Positions 7,203 through 15,358 of a stretch of DNA of 15,639 nucleotides are shown here, one piece after another. The notes under the pieces are model-generated. The model made no database searches and had not been told where the DNA came from. It was given only the letters and a program-made list of their open reading frames with translations. The DNA lies in the NCBI GenBank assembly GCA_020355945.1, contig CP070627.1, positions 8,643,785 through 8,659,423 on the forward strand, read 5' to 3'. The position numbers and the translations under genes were made by a program. This DNA comes from Candidatus Aminicenantota bacterium. Lineage in GTDB: Bacteria; Acidobacteriota; Aminicenantia; UBA2199. Numbering within the stretch: the first letter of the stretch is position 1; the number at the start of each line of letters is the position of its first letter.

Positions 7203-10200
7203 CTATTTTCCTTCTTCTATTTGACTCTTGATTTTATCCAACTCTTCCAGGTCCTTTTCCAATTCCATTTCTTTGAATAAAACTCGTGCCTTTTCCAGGT
7301 ACTCTTGACCGCGAATACCCTTCAATTCTCGGAGCTTGCTTTTTTTCTCCGCCAGCCTTTTGCCAACTTCCATATACGTCCTGGCCAGCTCTGGCCGGGC
7401 ACCGAGATGTTCTCCAATTCGAATGCTTTTATCCCACCAGGCGAACGCTTTTCGCTGCTTCTCAATGAGCCAGTAATACAATCCAATTAATTTAAACGCT
7501 TTTGTCCTGGAAACCGCATGTTTCTTAGAGTTCTTTAATACAGCCTTTCCACTTTGATAAGCATTCTTGCGCCAATGGGATATTTTTGTTTTGTCATTAG
7601 AATGAACGGATTCTTCTAACCGGTAAAGGTCAAACAAAAATTGGCTTATTAATAAGTAGCTCATATAATATGGAGCGATTCGCTTTTCATGAGAAACCAG
7701 CTCTTTTGCCTGCAATAATGATTCTTCCGCTCCCTTGATATCCTCCAGTAGAATTTGTATGTTGGGTTTCATCCCAAAAGCGAATACAGCCAGATTCTTT
7801 TGACCGGTTCTAACTACAAGATTAATTCCGGCATCCAGCTCATTTAGGGCATCATAGAGTTTTCGCTGTTTAAATAATAGTGCTGCACTGAGTAAATATT
7901 TTCTTATCCTGGTTATGTCATTGTCATAGGTTTCACCGATTTCATCTAATTTTTTTACCATTTCATTTGCCCTGGCGAAATTCCCTACTTCAATGTTCAA
8001 CAAACCGGTCCAATCAGTAAGGGTAGTTGTATAAAAAAATTCTCCCCTGGCTAAATTACCATCGATTAAATTTTCATCATATTCAAATTCCTTCATCTTC
8101 ATCCAGTTTCCTGATAAGACGTTATGCATTACCCTGGAGTGCCGATAAACAATGACGGATTTTATGTCATTTTTATTAATACGGCCTTTGGTAATGTCCA
8201 GCATTTTCTTGCTTATTTTGAATGAAATTCCTGTAAAGCAAAAAAGACCACTGCCGGCAGCAAGCAAAGAAATACCATTTTCTATGTTTTCTATATCAAA
8301 CTTATTCAATTTTCTTGCTAATCTTATGGTATCTATAAACATCCTGTATGTATCCAGGGAAGATAATGCCAGGGCTCTTTTTTCAGTAATATTTATTATT
8401 TCATTGTCTCTTTCCCCGGGGACCTTTCCCGGTTTATCCGGTAGATGAATAAGCATTTTTAATAGGGTCAACAGGTTGATTATGAGTTCCGGCAGTGCGA
8501 TAAACTTATTTTTTGGCCGTTTTTCTCCCCAATATACCAATACCTTATCAAAATGTTCCACCGCTTCCACCATATGACCTTTATTGAAAAACGCCAGGCC
8601 GATGTTTTTTTCTAGCATGGCTATTTTTTCGGGATCGGCTGCATGCCCGGATTTGCTGAGATAAAGTTTCAAAGCTTCCTGGTAGTAGTTGAGGGCTTCC
8701 CGTGAGGCAGCAGCTTTTAATGCCTCTTCGCCTGCTTTTATTAAATACTCTTCAGCCTTGTCCGGGTTCTCTCCCTTGCAGTAGTGTAAGGCAAGCATGC
8801 CGTAAAATTCATGTAATTGTACTGAAAAAACAGATTCAATGGTTTCTGCCACTTTCAAGTGAAGTTCTTTTCTCCTTTTCAGTAAGATGGATTCATAGGT
8901 GACATCCCGGGCCAGTGCATGCTTGAAAAGGTATTCGCTTTCCCCCAATCTTTCTCTTTCCAGGAGGACCTGGATCCCTTTTAGATACTCCAGTTTATCA
9001 TCGATATGGTCAATGGTTTTCGCCACTTCAGTTAAAATTTTGTAAAAGAAATACCTGCCGATGACCGATGCCTCTTTGAGCAGGGTCCTGGTTGCTTGAT
9101 CAAGCCTGTCTATCCTGGACATCAGTGCATCTTGAATGGTTTCCGGGATCACCACCGCATCGATTTTTTCCGTTACTTTGAATTTTCCATGCTCAATCTT
9201 TATCACACCATCATCGATAAAAGAGCGAATCACTTCTTCAATAAAAAAAGGATTGCCTTCGGTCCGATTGGTAATGGCAGTCATGATACCTGTGGGAAGC
9301 CCACTCACTTTTACCAGGTTTTGGATAAGGATTTCACACTCTTTTTCATCCAGCGGTTCTAACTTTATCTCCAAATAAAACCTGCCGTATCTTTCCCGGA
9401 TGGTTTCCAATACTCGTTCACCCGTGTCTTTATAGTTTGGCCTTAGTTCAAGGATAAAAAGTATTCTATGTTTCTCGGCCAGCCGGAAAAGCGATTCCAG
9501 GAGTTCGATGGAGGACAAATCAGCCCAATGAATGTCATGGATAAAACACACAAGGGGGAGACGTTCGGCGATCTTTATCATGAGCTCACGCATGTTTTTT
9601 AAGATGAGTTTTTCCATGGCTGCGCCTTCGATGCCTTTGACCCGCGCTGCATACTTTCCCGTGAGCTTCATCCCCATCAATGTGGCTACAAAGGGAAAAA
9701 CTTCTCCTACACCCCGGGGATGGATATTGGCAATGGTTTGTTCAAGTTTGGAGAGCGATCTTGTTTCGCTGTCCTCTTCTTTTATTTTTGCCCAGTTTTT
9801 TAAAATATCGATGATGGGAAAATAACTTAAATTCCTGCCAATGGATAACGCTTTTCCTTCAAGCATTGTGACCTTTTTGACCTCACCTGTTTTTTTTAAT
9901 TCATCCAAAAGCCGGGATTTGCCAATCCCGGCTTCGCCAATCACACTAACAATCGACCCTTCACCATTGATAACTTTTAGCACATGAAGTTTTAACTGAT
10001 CCAGCTCTTTATCCCTGCCTACCATTTCTGAGTCGATCATTCGATTAATCTTTTTTTTGGGTGATAAAAATTTAAATACAGAAACAGGCTTTATCCTACC
10101 TTTCAAGGTGATGGGTTCTAATTGCTTATAGTCAAATTCATCACTGGTATATCCCTGGGTTAACCGGCCGATATAAATCTCTCCATCAGCCGCTAATTCA

Positions 10201-11864
10201 TTCAATCGAGATGCCATGATTACGGCATCACCCATAACATTACTAAAATCCTTGTTTTCATCCGCACCCATTTGGGCGATCACTTTCCCGGTATCTATTC
10301 CAATATGGATATCAAGAGGGATTTGCAGCTCTCTCTCCTCTCTCAATTGATAAAGTTTATCACGCATTTCAATGGCGGCACTGACTGCCTTTTTTGGGGC
10401 ATCCTCAATGGCGGTGGGAAGTCCGAAAAAAGCGGTGAAACTGCTGCCTATGATTTTGTCACCTATCCTGCTGCCGCCAAACTTTTCAATCACGGGACTA
10501 AGAATTTTGAAACAATTTTTCATGGTTGCGGCGGTCTCTTCCGTGCCTGATTTTTCCAACATCTGGTTGTACCCGGAAATTTCTCCACACATCACGGTTA
10601 CCAGGCGCAGTTCCCTGGTTCCTGATATATCTTGTGGTTCTGGTGTAACTCCAGGTTTATTTTCTGCTTCAAGGGATTTTACCAATTCTTTCAAATCAGA
10701 CAACAGTTCCGGCATCGATGGATATCGATATTCCCGGTTTTTACATAAACATTTCAATATTATTTTTTCCAATCCTTTGGGAATGTTGGCTCGAATCTCG
10801 GTCAAAGGCGGCGGAGAATGATTAATAATAGTATCGATGACTGCTTGTTTGTATTTGCCTTTAAAAGGCAATTGTCCCGCGGCGATCTTATATAAAACCA
10901 CTCCTAAAGACCATATATTGTCCTGGAGTTCCAGTCCTCCTCCCTGTGCCTGCTGGGGGGAGATATAAAAATAAGTTCCTTTCAACTCCCCACGACCAAA
11001 GCGTAAGGATTTTACTTTATTATTCTCATCCAGGATGATATTTTTAGGGGTAATATTTTTTTTAACCATCCCGTCATGATGGTTTTTTTCCAGTAATTCG
11101 GAAATTTGTATGGCCATATTGATTATGTCTTTGATGGGGATTTTTTTCCTATGCTTCAGCATGTCTTCCAGGGTCTTCTCGCCGCGGCTGCGGATGGGGT
11201 CCCAGGTGGAGGGAAGTTTCCAATCCAGTACTCCCGGGCTGCTTTCATTGACATACAATCCCCACGGCACCTCTTTATCCGCTGCTTTTTTTTCCTTTTT
11301 CCAGCTCAGGTCCCTGTGCATGATGATTTCTCTTGACGGTCCATACCTGGTGGTAATAAAAGCCCTGGCAGTTTCAAAGGCTTTTTGAATCGTTACCTGT
11401 TTTGCCAATTTTTTATAAAACTGTTCGGCAAATTCTACGGCCATTTTATCATCGATGACAACGGAAGTTGCGATCACTGCCCTGACCCCTACGGAGAGCA
11501 AAAGCTCCACCTGGTTTAAAGTGGCGCAGCCATTGAGAAAAACCAATTGAAGCCCTTTTTGCTGGCCCATCAACTGGGCCAGGCCCAGGGCATTGGCCAA
11601 TTGTGATTCACCTCCGGGAGTTTCCAACTGCAGGTGTGTGCCGTTAGCATGGCCGCCGTAGTGGAAGATGGCGACCTGGTCTTGATAGTGGCTGAATAAC
11701 TCGAAAATATCCTCTACAGAGGTACTCTCTACTTTGCGCACCTGGATAAACTCTTCATCATCATAGTGTCGCAGGGCTTTGAAAATATTTTTCCTTTCCC
11801 GGTTGATCATTTCCAGGTACCTATCTCTATCGTTTGCAAAAGTAAGTACGATAACAGGTTTCAT
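7203..11864 (-). CDS. CHAT protease / pseudokinase / degenerate cyclase / STAND-like ATPase / TPR protein
   Basis: 1553 residues with five parts. (1) CHAT peptidase, 1-205: His72 in HYGGHANG and Cys113 in FLNGCAT. (2) Ser/Thr-kinase C-lobe, about 227-402, starting at the hinge with no Gly-rich loop or VAIK lysine: HRDIKPEN reads KKNITPKN (268-275), DFG reads RFG (288-290), the activation loop is shortened and SPEQ reads SPQQ; IWSLGVVLY is intact. (3) Class III nucleotide-cyclase domain, about 415-600: the first metal Asp is Glu428, the second is Ser474 and the catalytic Asn is Ile549, so catalysis is unlikely. (4) AAA/STAND ATPase from about 610: Walker A GEAGIGKS (643-650), Walker B LVCFIHDIHWAD (771-782). 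(5) Helical TPR-type tail, about 1020-1553. No membrane segment. The ATG lies 4 nt after the caspase-lipase stop. Likely a cytosolic sensor-switch with a protease output. Confidence 0.92.
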   Translation of the reverse strand: MKPVIVLTFANDRDRYLEMINRERKNIFKALRHYDDEEFIQVRKVESTSVEDIFELFSHYQDQVAIFHYGGHANGTHLQLETPGGESQLANALGLAQLMGQQKGLQLVFLNGCATLNQVELLLSVGVRAVIATSVVIDDKMAVEFAEQFYKKLAKQVTIQKAFETARAFITTRYGPSREIIMHRDLSWKKEKKAADKEVPWGLYVNESSPGVLDWKLPSTWDPIRSRGEKTLEDMLKHRKKIPIKDIINMAIQISELLEKNHHDGMVKKNITPKNIILDENNKVKSLRFGRGELKGTYFYISPQQAQGGGLELQDNIWSLGVVLYKIAAGQLPFKGKYKQAVIDTIINHSPPPLTEIRANIPKGLEKIILKCLCKNREYRYPSMPELLSDLKELVKSLEAENKPGVTPEPQDISGTRELRLVTVMCGEISGYNQMLEKSGTEETAATMKNCFKILSPVIEKFGGSRIGDKIIGSSFTAFFGLPTAIEDAPKKAVSAAIEMRDKLYQLREERELQIPLDIHIGIDTGKVIAQMGADENKDFSNVMGDAVIMASRLNELAADGEIYIGRLTQGYTSDEFDYKQLEPITLKGRIKPVSVFKFLSPKKKINRMIDSEMVGRDKELDQLKLHVLKVINGEGSIVSVIGEAGIGKSRLLDELKKTGEVKKVTMLEGKALSIGRNLSYFPIIDILKNWAKIKEEDSETRSLSKLEQTIANIHPRGVGEVFPFVATLMGMKLTGKYAARVKGIEGAAMEKLILKNMRELMIKIAERLPLVCFIHDIHWADLSSIELLESLFRLAEKHRILFILELRPNYKDTGERVLETIRERYGRFYLEIKLEPLDEKECEILIQNLVKVSGLPTGIMTAITNRTEGNPFFIEEVIRSFIDDGVIKIEHGKFKVTEKIDAVVIPETIQDALMSRIDRLDQATRTLLKEASVIGRYFFYKILTEVAKTIDHIDDKLEYLKGIQVLLERERLGESEYLFKHALARDVTYESILLKRRKELHLKVAETIESVFSVQLHEFYGMLALHYCKGENPDKAEEYLIKAGEEALKAAASREALNYYQEALKLYLSKSGHAADPEKIAMLEKNIGLAFFNKGHMVEAVEHFDKVLVYWGEKRPKNKFIALPELIINLLTLLKMLIHLPDKPGKVPGERDNEIINITEKRALALSSLDTYRMFIDTIRLARKLNKFDIENIENGISLLAAGSGLFCFTGISFKISKKMLDITKGRINKNDIKSVIVYRHSRVMHNVLSGNWMKMKEFEYDENLIDGNLARGEFFYTTTLTDWTGLLNIEVGNFARANEMVKKLDEIGETYDNDITRIRKYLLSAALLFKQRKLYDALNELDAGINLVVRTGQKNLAVFAFGMKPNIQILLEDIKGAEESLLQAKELVSHEKRIAPYYMSYLLISQFLFDLYRLEESVHSNDKTKISHWRKNAYQSGKAVLKNSKKHAVSRTKAFKLIGLYYWLIEKQRKAFAWWDKSIRIGEHLGARPELARTYMEVGKRLAEKKSKLRELKGIRGQEYLEKARVLFKEMELEKDLEELDKIKSQIEEGK

Positions 11865-11868
11865 GGCT

Positions 11869-11876
11869 TCACCTCC
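11869..11876 (-). promoter_or_regulatory. Ribosome binding site fused to upstream stop codon
   Basis: GGAGGTGA on the minus strand serves as the Shine-Dalgarno sequence of the 1553-residue CHAT protein, and its final TGA is the stop codon of the caspase-lipase gene. Only 4 nt separate it from the ATG at 11864. Ribosomes finishing the upstream gene are well placed to reinitiate, which would link the amounts of the two proteins. Confidence 0.75.
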
Positions 11877-14800
11877 CTGCCGGGCTTAATACCCTGGCTA
11901 ACGCCTTTAAACCGACTTCAGACCGGAAATAATTAAGATGATGACAAACTAAATCTATCTTTTCCGGCCCGGGTTGACGATGATCGTCTACCTGCTTCAT
12001 GCTGTCCACACTGACAACAATATCATTGGGCTGCGCCCCGTAAGCCAGTTTACCGATCCCCATTTCAATCTTTTCTATCAGCCTGGCAAAAAATCCCTCA
12101 TCTTCCTCTTGAACCGATTCATAATCGCTGATATCTCCCGCCAGTATGGTGTACCTGACATTGGGATCACTGCAAAGATACAAATCTTTGACAAACGAAG
12201 AACCTTCTTTCATCTGTTCCAGGGTTTGCGTTATTTTTTTCGATTCATTGAGGGCACACAATAACGCACTGGCATAGGGAATAAAAGATTTGATGAAATT
12301 AAGCGCTAGAGTAAGAATCGTAATCGCCATATTCCTGTAGGCGGCAATGTTACCGAAAACAAATCCATTGTTAGGGGGCCCGGTCATGATGAGACGGTTA
12401 ACGATTTTGCTGCCTCCATCCTTCTCGATAAACCAGCGGGATACCAAACCACCCATGGAGTGAGCTAAAATCGTTATTTTTTTATCCTGGTTTTCATGCA
12501 AACCCACCTCTTTAAGCTTTAATTTTAGATTTTTAGCGGTGTCCTCGATAGGGGTATTGAGGTTTTCATAATCAAAGGTTAAGATTAAATCATATTTATC
12601 GGCAATACTTGTGGAGTTTTCATCAACGGCTAATTTCAGTGCCTTTGCCATGTGTTGGCTGTCTCCAAGAATTCCGTGGATAAGAAGAAGAATACGATTG
12701 GCTTTGGCAACCTTTTCTTTGACATGATCTTCGTGTCGAATAATGCTGCCGTCGGGTTGGTATTCCACCCTTTGCAGCCGGTTGAGGTTTTTTCGTCCCA
12801 GGATTAATTTTAAGAAACACAATTTTAGGGCCTTGCCCAGGCTTCTCCGGGCCTCATCAGTGACATCCGGGATACGATCGATGCGGATGCACACCTTCCG
12901 GTTCTCATCGATAGAGGGATTCCCCACCAATAAAAAGTGAGTGCCGTCAAAGGTCATAGGAAGGATATATTCATTATCCTCCAGCGTGGTGTCCAGGAGA
13001 ATTTCCAGGGGATTTTCTTTTAAACTCTCTTCATTACTGATGTCGGTGAGTTCTAAAATACCTGGGCCCCCACTGCCTGGATTCCTTGTAGAAGAGAAAT
13101 GAATCAATTCATACGCATCTCCCTCAAAGACATCGGATATGATGGTATCTTGTTCCGGTTTTGTGCTTCGAGTATGGGGTTTGCCCCCGGCTAAACTTAT
13201 TTTTGCTTCAAATGAGGGATGCCCTTTGACCGTGATTTGACCGTTGGCAAGCAGTGTGTCTGTTTCCGAGACCCGGTTGAGTTGCCTGACTGTCCTGACT
13301 GTAATGGTTTTGGTGAACCAATCGTTCTCGACTTTGGTGCTTTTTCCTGTCCAGGCCAGGTCCCTGTCTTGGTGGAGTTCCAGGATCATTCCCAGTTTAA
13401 TATCTTCTTGCAATAACAGGAAGTCATCCACCCGTTCCGTGCTGACGATCAGCTTGAATGTATCAACCGATTCATCGATGCCTTCGGGTAACATGAAGCA
13501 TCTGTCATTTTCTTCTCCCAATAGAGTAATCGGGCCTTCTCCCGCTAAGAGTGGTTCATTTCCCAGGGCGGAAATCCCGAATTTCCTGGAAAAGTGGACC
13601 AGTGCCACATGAATGGTTTGATTGGTTCGGTTTTGCGCCCGCAATTTAAAAGGGATAGATTTCCAACCGTCACCCTCCTTTACATAATCAAAAGTCACCG
13701 AATCACCGGGGTACTGGAACTCCGTACCGTCATCCAACACCTCCAGGATGTTAAAGTCTACATCTTCAGTGTTAAAGGCAGTATTATGGTTTTGCAGCGC
13801 CAGGCTCCGTTCCCATCGTACCACCTTTTCCAGTATAGAGAAGATGTATCGGCAGCAGGGACCCGGTGTACCCACAGCCCCCTGGATCAACATATCCGAT
13901 TCCCTGTGTCGGACCTGGAAACTGTTTTTTTGCGCAGAGAGCACATATTTGGCAGCAGCAGGTTTATCAGTGAAAGCAAAACTGCTCCATTGGGAATAAA
14001 ACTCCGTCACCGATGCTTTCCCTTGGTCATCCCCCTCCAGGAGAACCGGCATCGGGGGAATAGGCAAGCTGACCAATCTGGCGAAGAAACGGTCCTCTTT
14101 GCTGTATTCGAATTCCGGGATTAAAGTACTTTTTTGTGCCTTTACGGAAACCACTTTAGCATAGCCTGCCATCTTATCTGCCCCGGAATCTACGGATGAT
14201 TCGGGATACAACGCCACTTCTATCCTTTTCTCCGCTTCCGTGGGCAGACCGTGTAAGGCACCACAATCCATCTGCCATTCACCTCTTTTAAAATAGACAT
14301 GATATCGGGCCTTTTGTCCCATGGGTTGACCATCCAGGAATTTCGCATAAGGCATAAAACGCTCATAGGTTTCAAACTGCGGGGTTTGATTTTGGGCGTG
14401 GCTAAGAATTGCTGAACGACACCTGATAAACGTATCCGCATAACTGGTCTTTGAGCCTGATTTTGTTAGCACATTCAATAACGTGGTTGAGAATAATCCC
14501 CTGCCTTCATCTGTTTCCCATGCTTTTTGGGTACGATCGCAGGCAGCCATGAGAACATGTTTACTTTGGGGAATATGAAGGGTTTTCATTTTTTTGTAGT
14601 AACCCTCCAGGTAGGTTTCGATGGGTCTGGGTGTTCCGGGGTCCCATTCTTCACGGGTTTGCCGTGGTTTTACCAGGTTGAAATCATCTGCTTTCCGGGT
14701 CCCGGACCCGGAATGGCAGCAGTCCAGGATGACTGCAATATGGGGATTGTTTTGAGCCACTTCCCGGAGTAATACTGCCAATTCTTTGTCTGCCAGGTCA

Positions 14801-15156
14801 AACCCTCCGCTGGTACGGCTGTCATAGCAAACCAATGTTTCATCCTTTTCACCGGGGAAGTATTCCTTGAACTCCGGTGCTGACATTTCTCTGGAACCAT
14901 GGCCGCTGTATTGAAATAGTACCACGTCATGTTTGCCTGCTTTACACAGGTGATCCCGAAAAAGACGGATGATATTCGCCCGGGTGGCGTCACTGTTCTT
15001 GAGCACTTCGATTCGCAAGTTAAAAAGATGGCCGAAGCTCTCTTGCAAATAATCGTAATAGTGGTTCACATCATTAACACACCCCCCCAGCCAGCTAACC
15101 GGAGGCGGGTACTCATTGATGCCTACCAGGAGTCCATAAAGTCTTCGTTGACTCAT
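11869..15156 (-). CDS. Caspase-domain / alpha-beta-hydrolase (lipase-like) fusion
   Basis: 1095 residues from the chosen ATG (MSQRRLYG). The N-terminal 270 residues are a caspase/metacaspase-type C14 peptidase: LYGLLVGINEYP strand, His86 in FQYSGHGSRE, Cys147 in ILDCCHSGSG, and a later MAACDRTQKAWE...GRGLFSTTLL segment typical of the family. The middle (280-815) is beta-rich; about 486-591 looks like the DUF4384-type domain often linked to bacterial caspases (tentative). Residues 818-1095 form an alpha/beta-hydrolase: oxyanion LLIHGILG (825-832), nucleophile Ser900 in LAHSMGGL, candidate Asp1045 in NDIVVSVD and His1073 in CHHLNYF, with a hydrophobic lid-like stretch (942-969). This resembles lipases or PGAP1-like enzymes. 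It is the first gene of the array. Inferred role: proteolysis coupled to membrane-lipid attack or to acyl-ester cleavage; the substrate is unknown. Confidence 0.92.
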   Translation of the reverse strand: MSQRRLYGLLVGINEYPPPVSWLGGCVNDVNHYYDYLQESFGHLFNLRIEVLKNSDATRANIIRLFRDHLCKAGKHDVVLFQYSGHGSREMSAPEFKEYFPGEKDETLVCYDSRTSGGFDLADKELAVLLREVAQNNPHIAVILDCCHSGSGTRKADDFNLVKPRQTREEWDPGTPRPIETYLEGYYKKMKTLHIPQSKHVLMAACDRTQKAWETDEGRGLFSTTLLNVLTKSGSKTSYADTFIRCRSAILSHAQNQTPQFETYERFMPYAKFLDGQPMGQKARYHVYFKRGEWQMDCGALHGLPTEAEKRIEVALYPESSVDSGADKMAGYAKVVSVKAQKSTLIPEFEYSKEDRFFARLVSLPIPPMPVLLEGDDQGKASVTEFYSQWSSFAFTDKPAAAKYVLSAQKNSFQVRHRESDMLIQGAVGTPGPCCRYIFSILEKVVRWERSLALQNHNTAFNTEDVDFNILEVLDDGTEFQYPGDSVTFDYVKEGDGWKSIPFKLRAQNRTNQTIHVALVHFSRKFGISALGNEPLLAGEGPITLLGEENDRCFMLPEGIDESVDTFKLIVSTERVDDFLLLQEDIKLGMILELHQDRDLAWTGKSTKVENDWFTKTITVRTVRQLNRVSETDTLLANGQITVKGHPSFEAKISLAGGKPHTRSTKPEQDTIISDVFEGDAYELIHFSSTRNPGSGGPGILELTDISNEESLKENPLEILLDTTLEDNEYILPMTFDGTHFLLVGNPSIDENRKVCIRIDRIPDVTDEARRSLGKALKLCFLKLILGRKNLNRLQRVEYQPDGSIIRHEDHVKEKVAKANRILLLIHGILGDSQHMAKALKLAVDENSTSIADKYDLILTFDYENLNTPIEDTAKNLKLKLKEVGLHENQDKKITILAHSMGGLVSRWFIEKDGGSKIVNRLIMTGPPNNGFVFGNIAAYRNMAITILTLALNFIKSFIPYASALLCALNESKKITQTLEQMKEGSSFVKDLYLCSDPNVRYTILAGDISDYESVQEEDEGFFARLIEKIEMGIGKLAYGAQPNDIVVSVDSMKQVDDHRQPGPEKIDLVCHHLNYFRSEVGLKALARVLSPAGR

Positions 15157-15164
15157 TTTCCCTG

Positions 15165-15170
15165 CCCTCC
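15165..15170 (-). promoter_or_regulatory. Ribosome binding site deciding the caspase-lipase start
   Basis: GGAGGG on the minus strand lies 8 nt before the ATG at 15156. The in-frame ATG at 15183 has no comparable site, and a protein starting there would carry nine extra residues before the caspase fold, so 15156 is preferred. Confidence 0.75.
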
Positions 15171-15180
15171 ATAAATTTTT

Positions 15181-15200
15181 CATTTCTCATTTCTCATTTC
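15181..15200. repeat. 7-nt tandem repeat in 5' leader
   Basis: catttct occurs twice, followed by catttc. In the predicted leader transcript it reads AGAAATG-like units and creates ATG codons followed closely by stops. It lies between the candidate promoter and the ribosome binding site of the caspase-lipase gene. Its role is unknown and it may be neutral. Confidence 0.6.
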
Positions 15201-15206
15201 CTTATT

Positions 15207-15235
15207 AATATATCATAATCAAAACTAAAATACAA
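15207..15235 (-). promoter_or_regulatory. Candidate sigma70-type promoter for the operon
   Basis: On the minus strand, TTGTAT (15235-15230), a 17-nt spacer and TATATT (15212-15207) lie about 50 nt upstream of the caspase-lipase start, in the only AT-rich gap of the array. The -35 box departs from consensus. It is the best candidate seen, and transcription would start near 15200. Confidence 0.4.
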
Positions 15236-15270
15236 GACCTGGTTTATTCCTAAATCCACCGTCAATTTAT

Positions 15271-15340
15271 GCCTCCGGCGGCCAGGAACCCTTTTGAAAA
15301 AGGGTTCCTGGACTTCCCAAAACTTTTTATTAGGGGGCAA
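15271..15340. repeat. Interspersed-type repeat with 14-bp perfect hairpin
   Basis: Starts with gcctccggcggc, sharing the CCTCCGGCGG core with the two 51-bp repeats. A perfect stem follows (left arm 15282-15295 ccaggaaccctttt, right arm 15298-15311 aaaagggttcctgg, 2-nt centre). It continues through an A/T-rich stretch to aggggg near 15337. It may end transcription of the upstream caspase gene, but no T-run directly follows the stem on the minus strand. The form suggests a small mobile or REP-like repeat found at many genomic sites, which I cannot test here. Confidence 0.65.
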
Positions 15341-15358
15341 CCAATATTTTATTTGCTG

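Noticed and set aside
10065..11186. Active Ser/Thr kinase and active adenylate cyclase
   Set aside because: The catalytic and metal-binding residues of both domains are replaced and the kinase N-lobe is missing.
13594..14124. Plus-strand open frame of 176 codons
   Set aside because: It lies wholly within the caspase-lipase gene on the opposite strand, and its translation resembles no protein family. The same applies to other plus-strand frames such as 888-1322, 5571-5990 and 10372-10821.
15157..15183. Start of the caspase-lipase at the ATG at 15183
   Set aside because: It has no good ribosome binding site, whereas the ATG at 15156 has GGAGGG 8 nt upstream and begins directly at the caspase fold.
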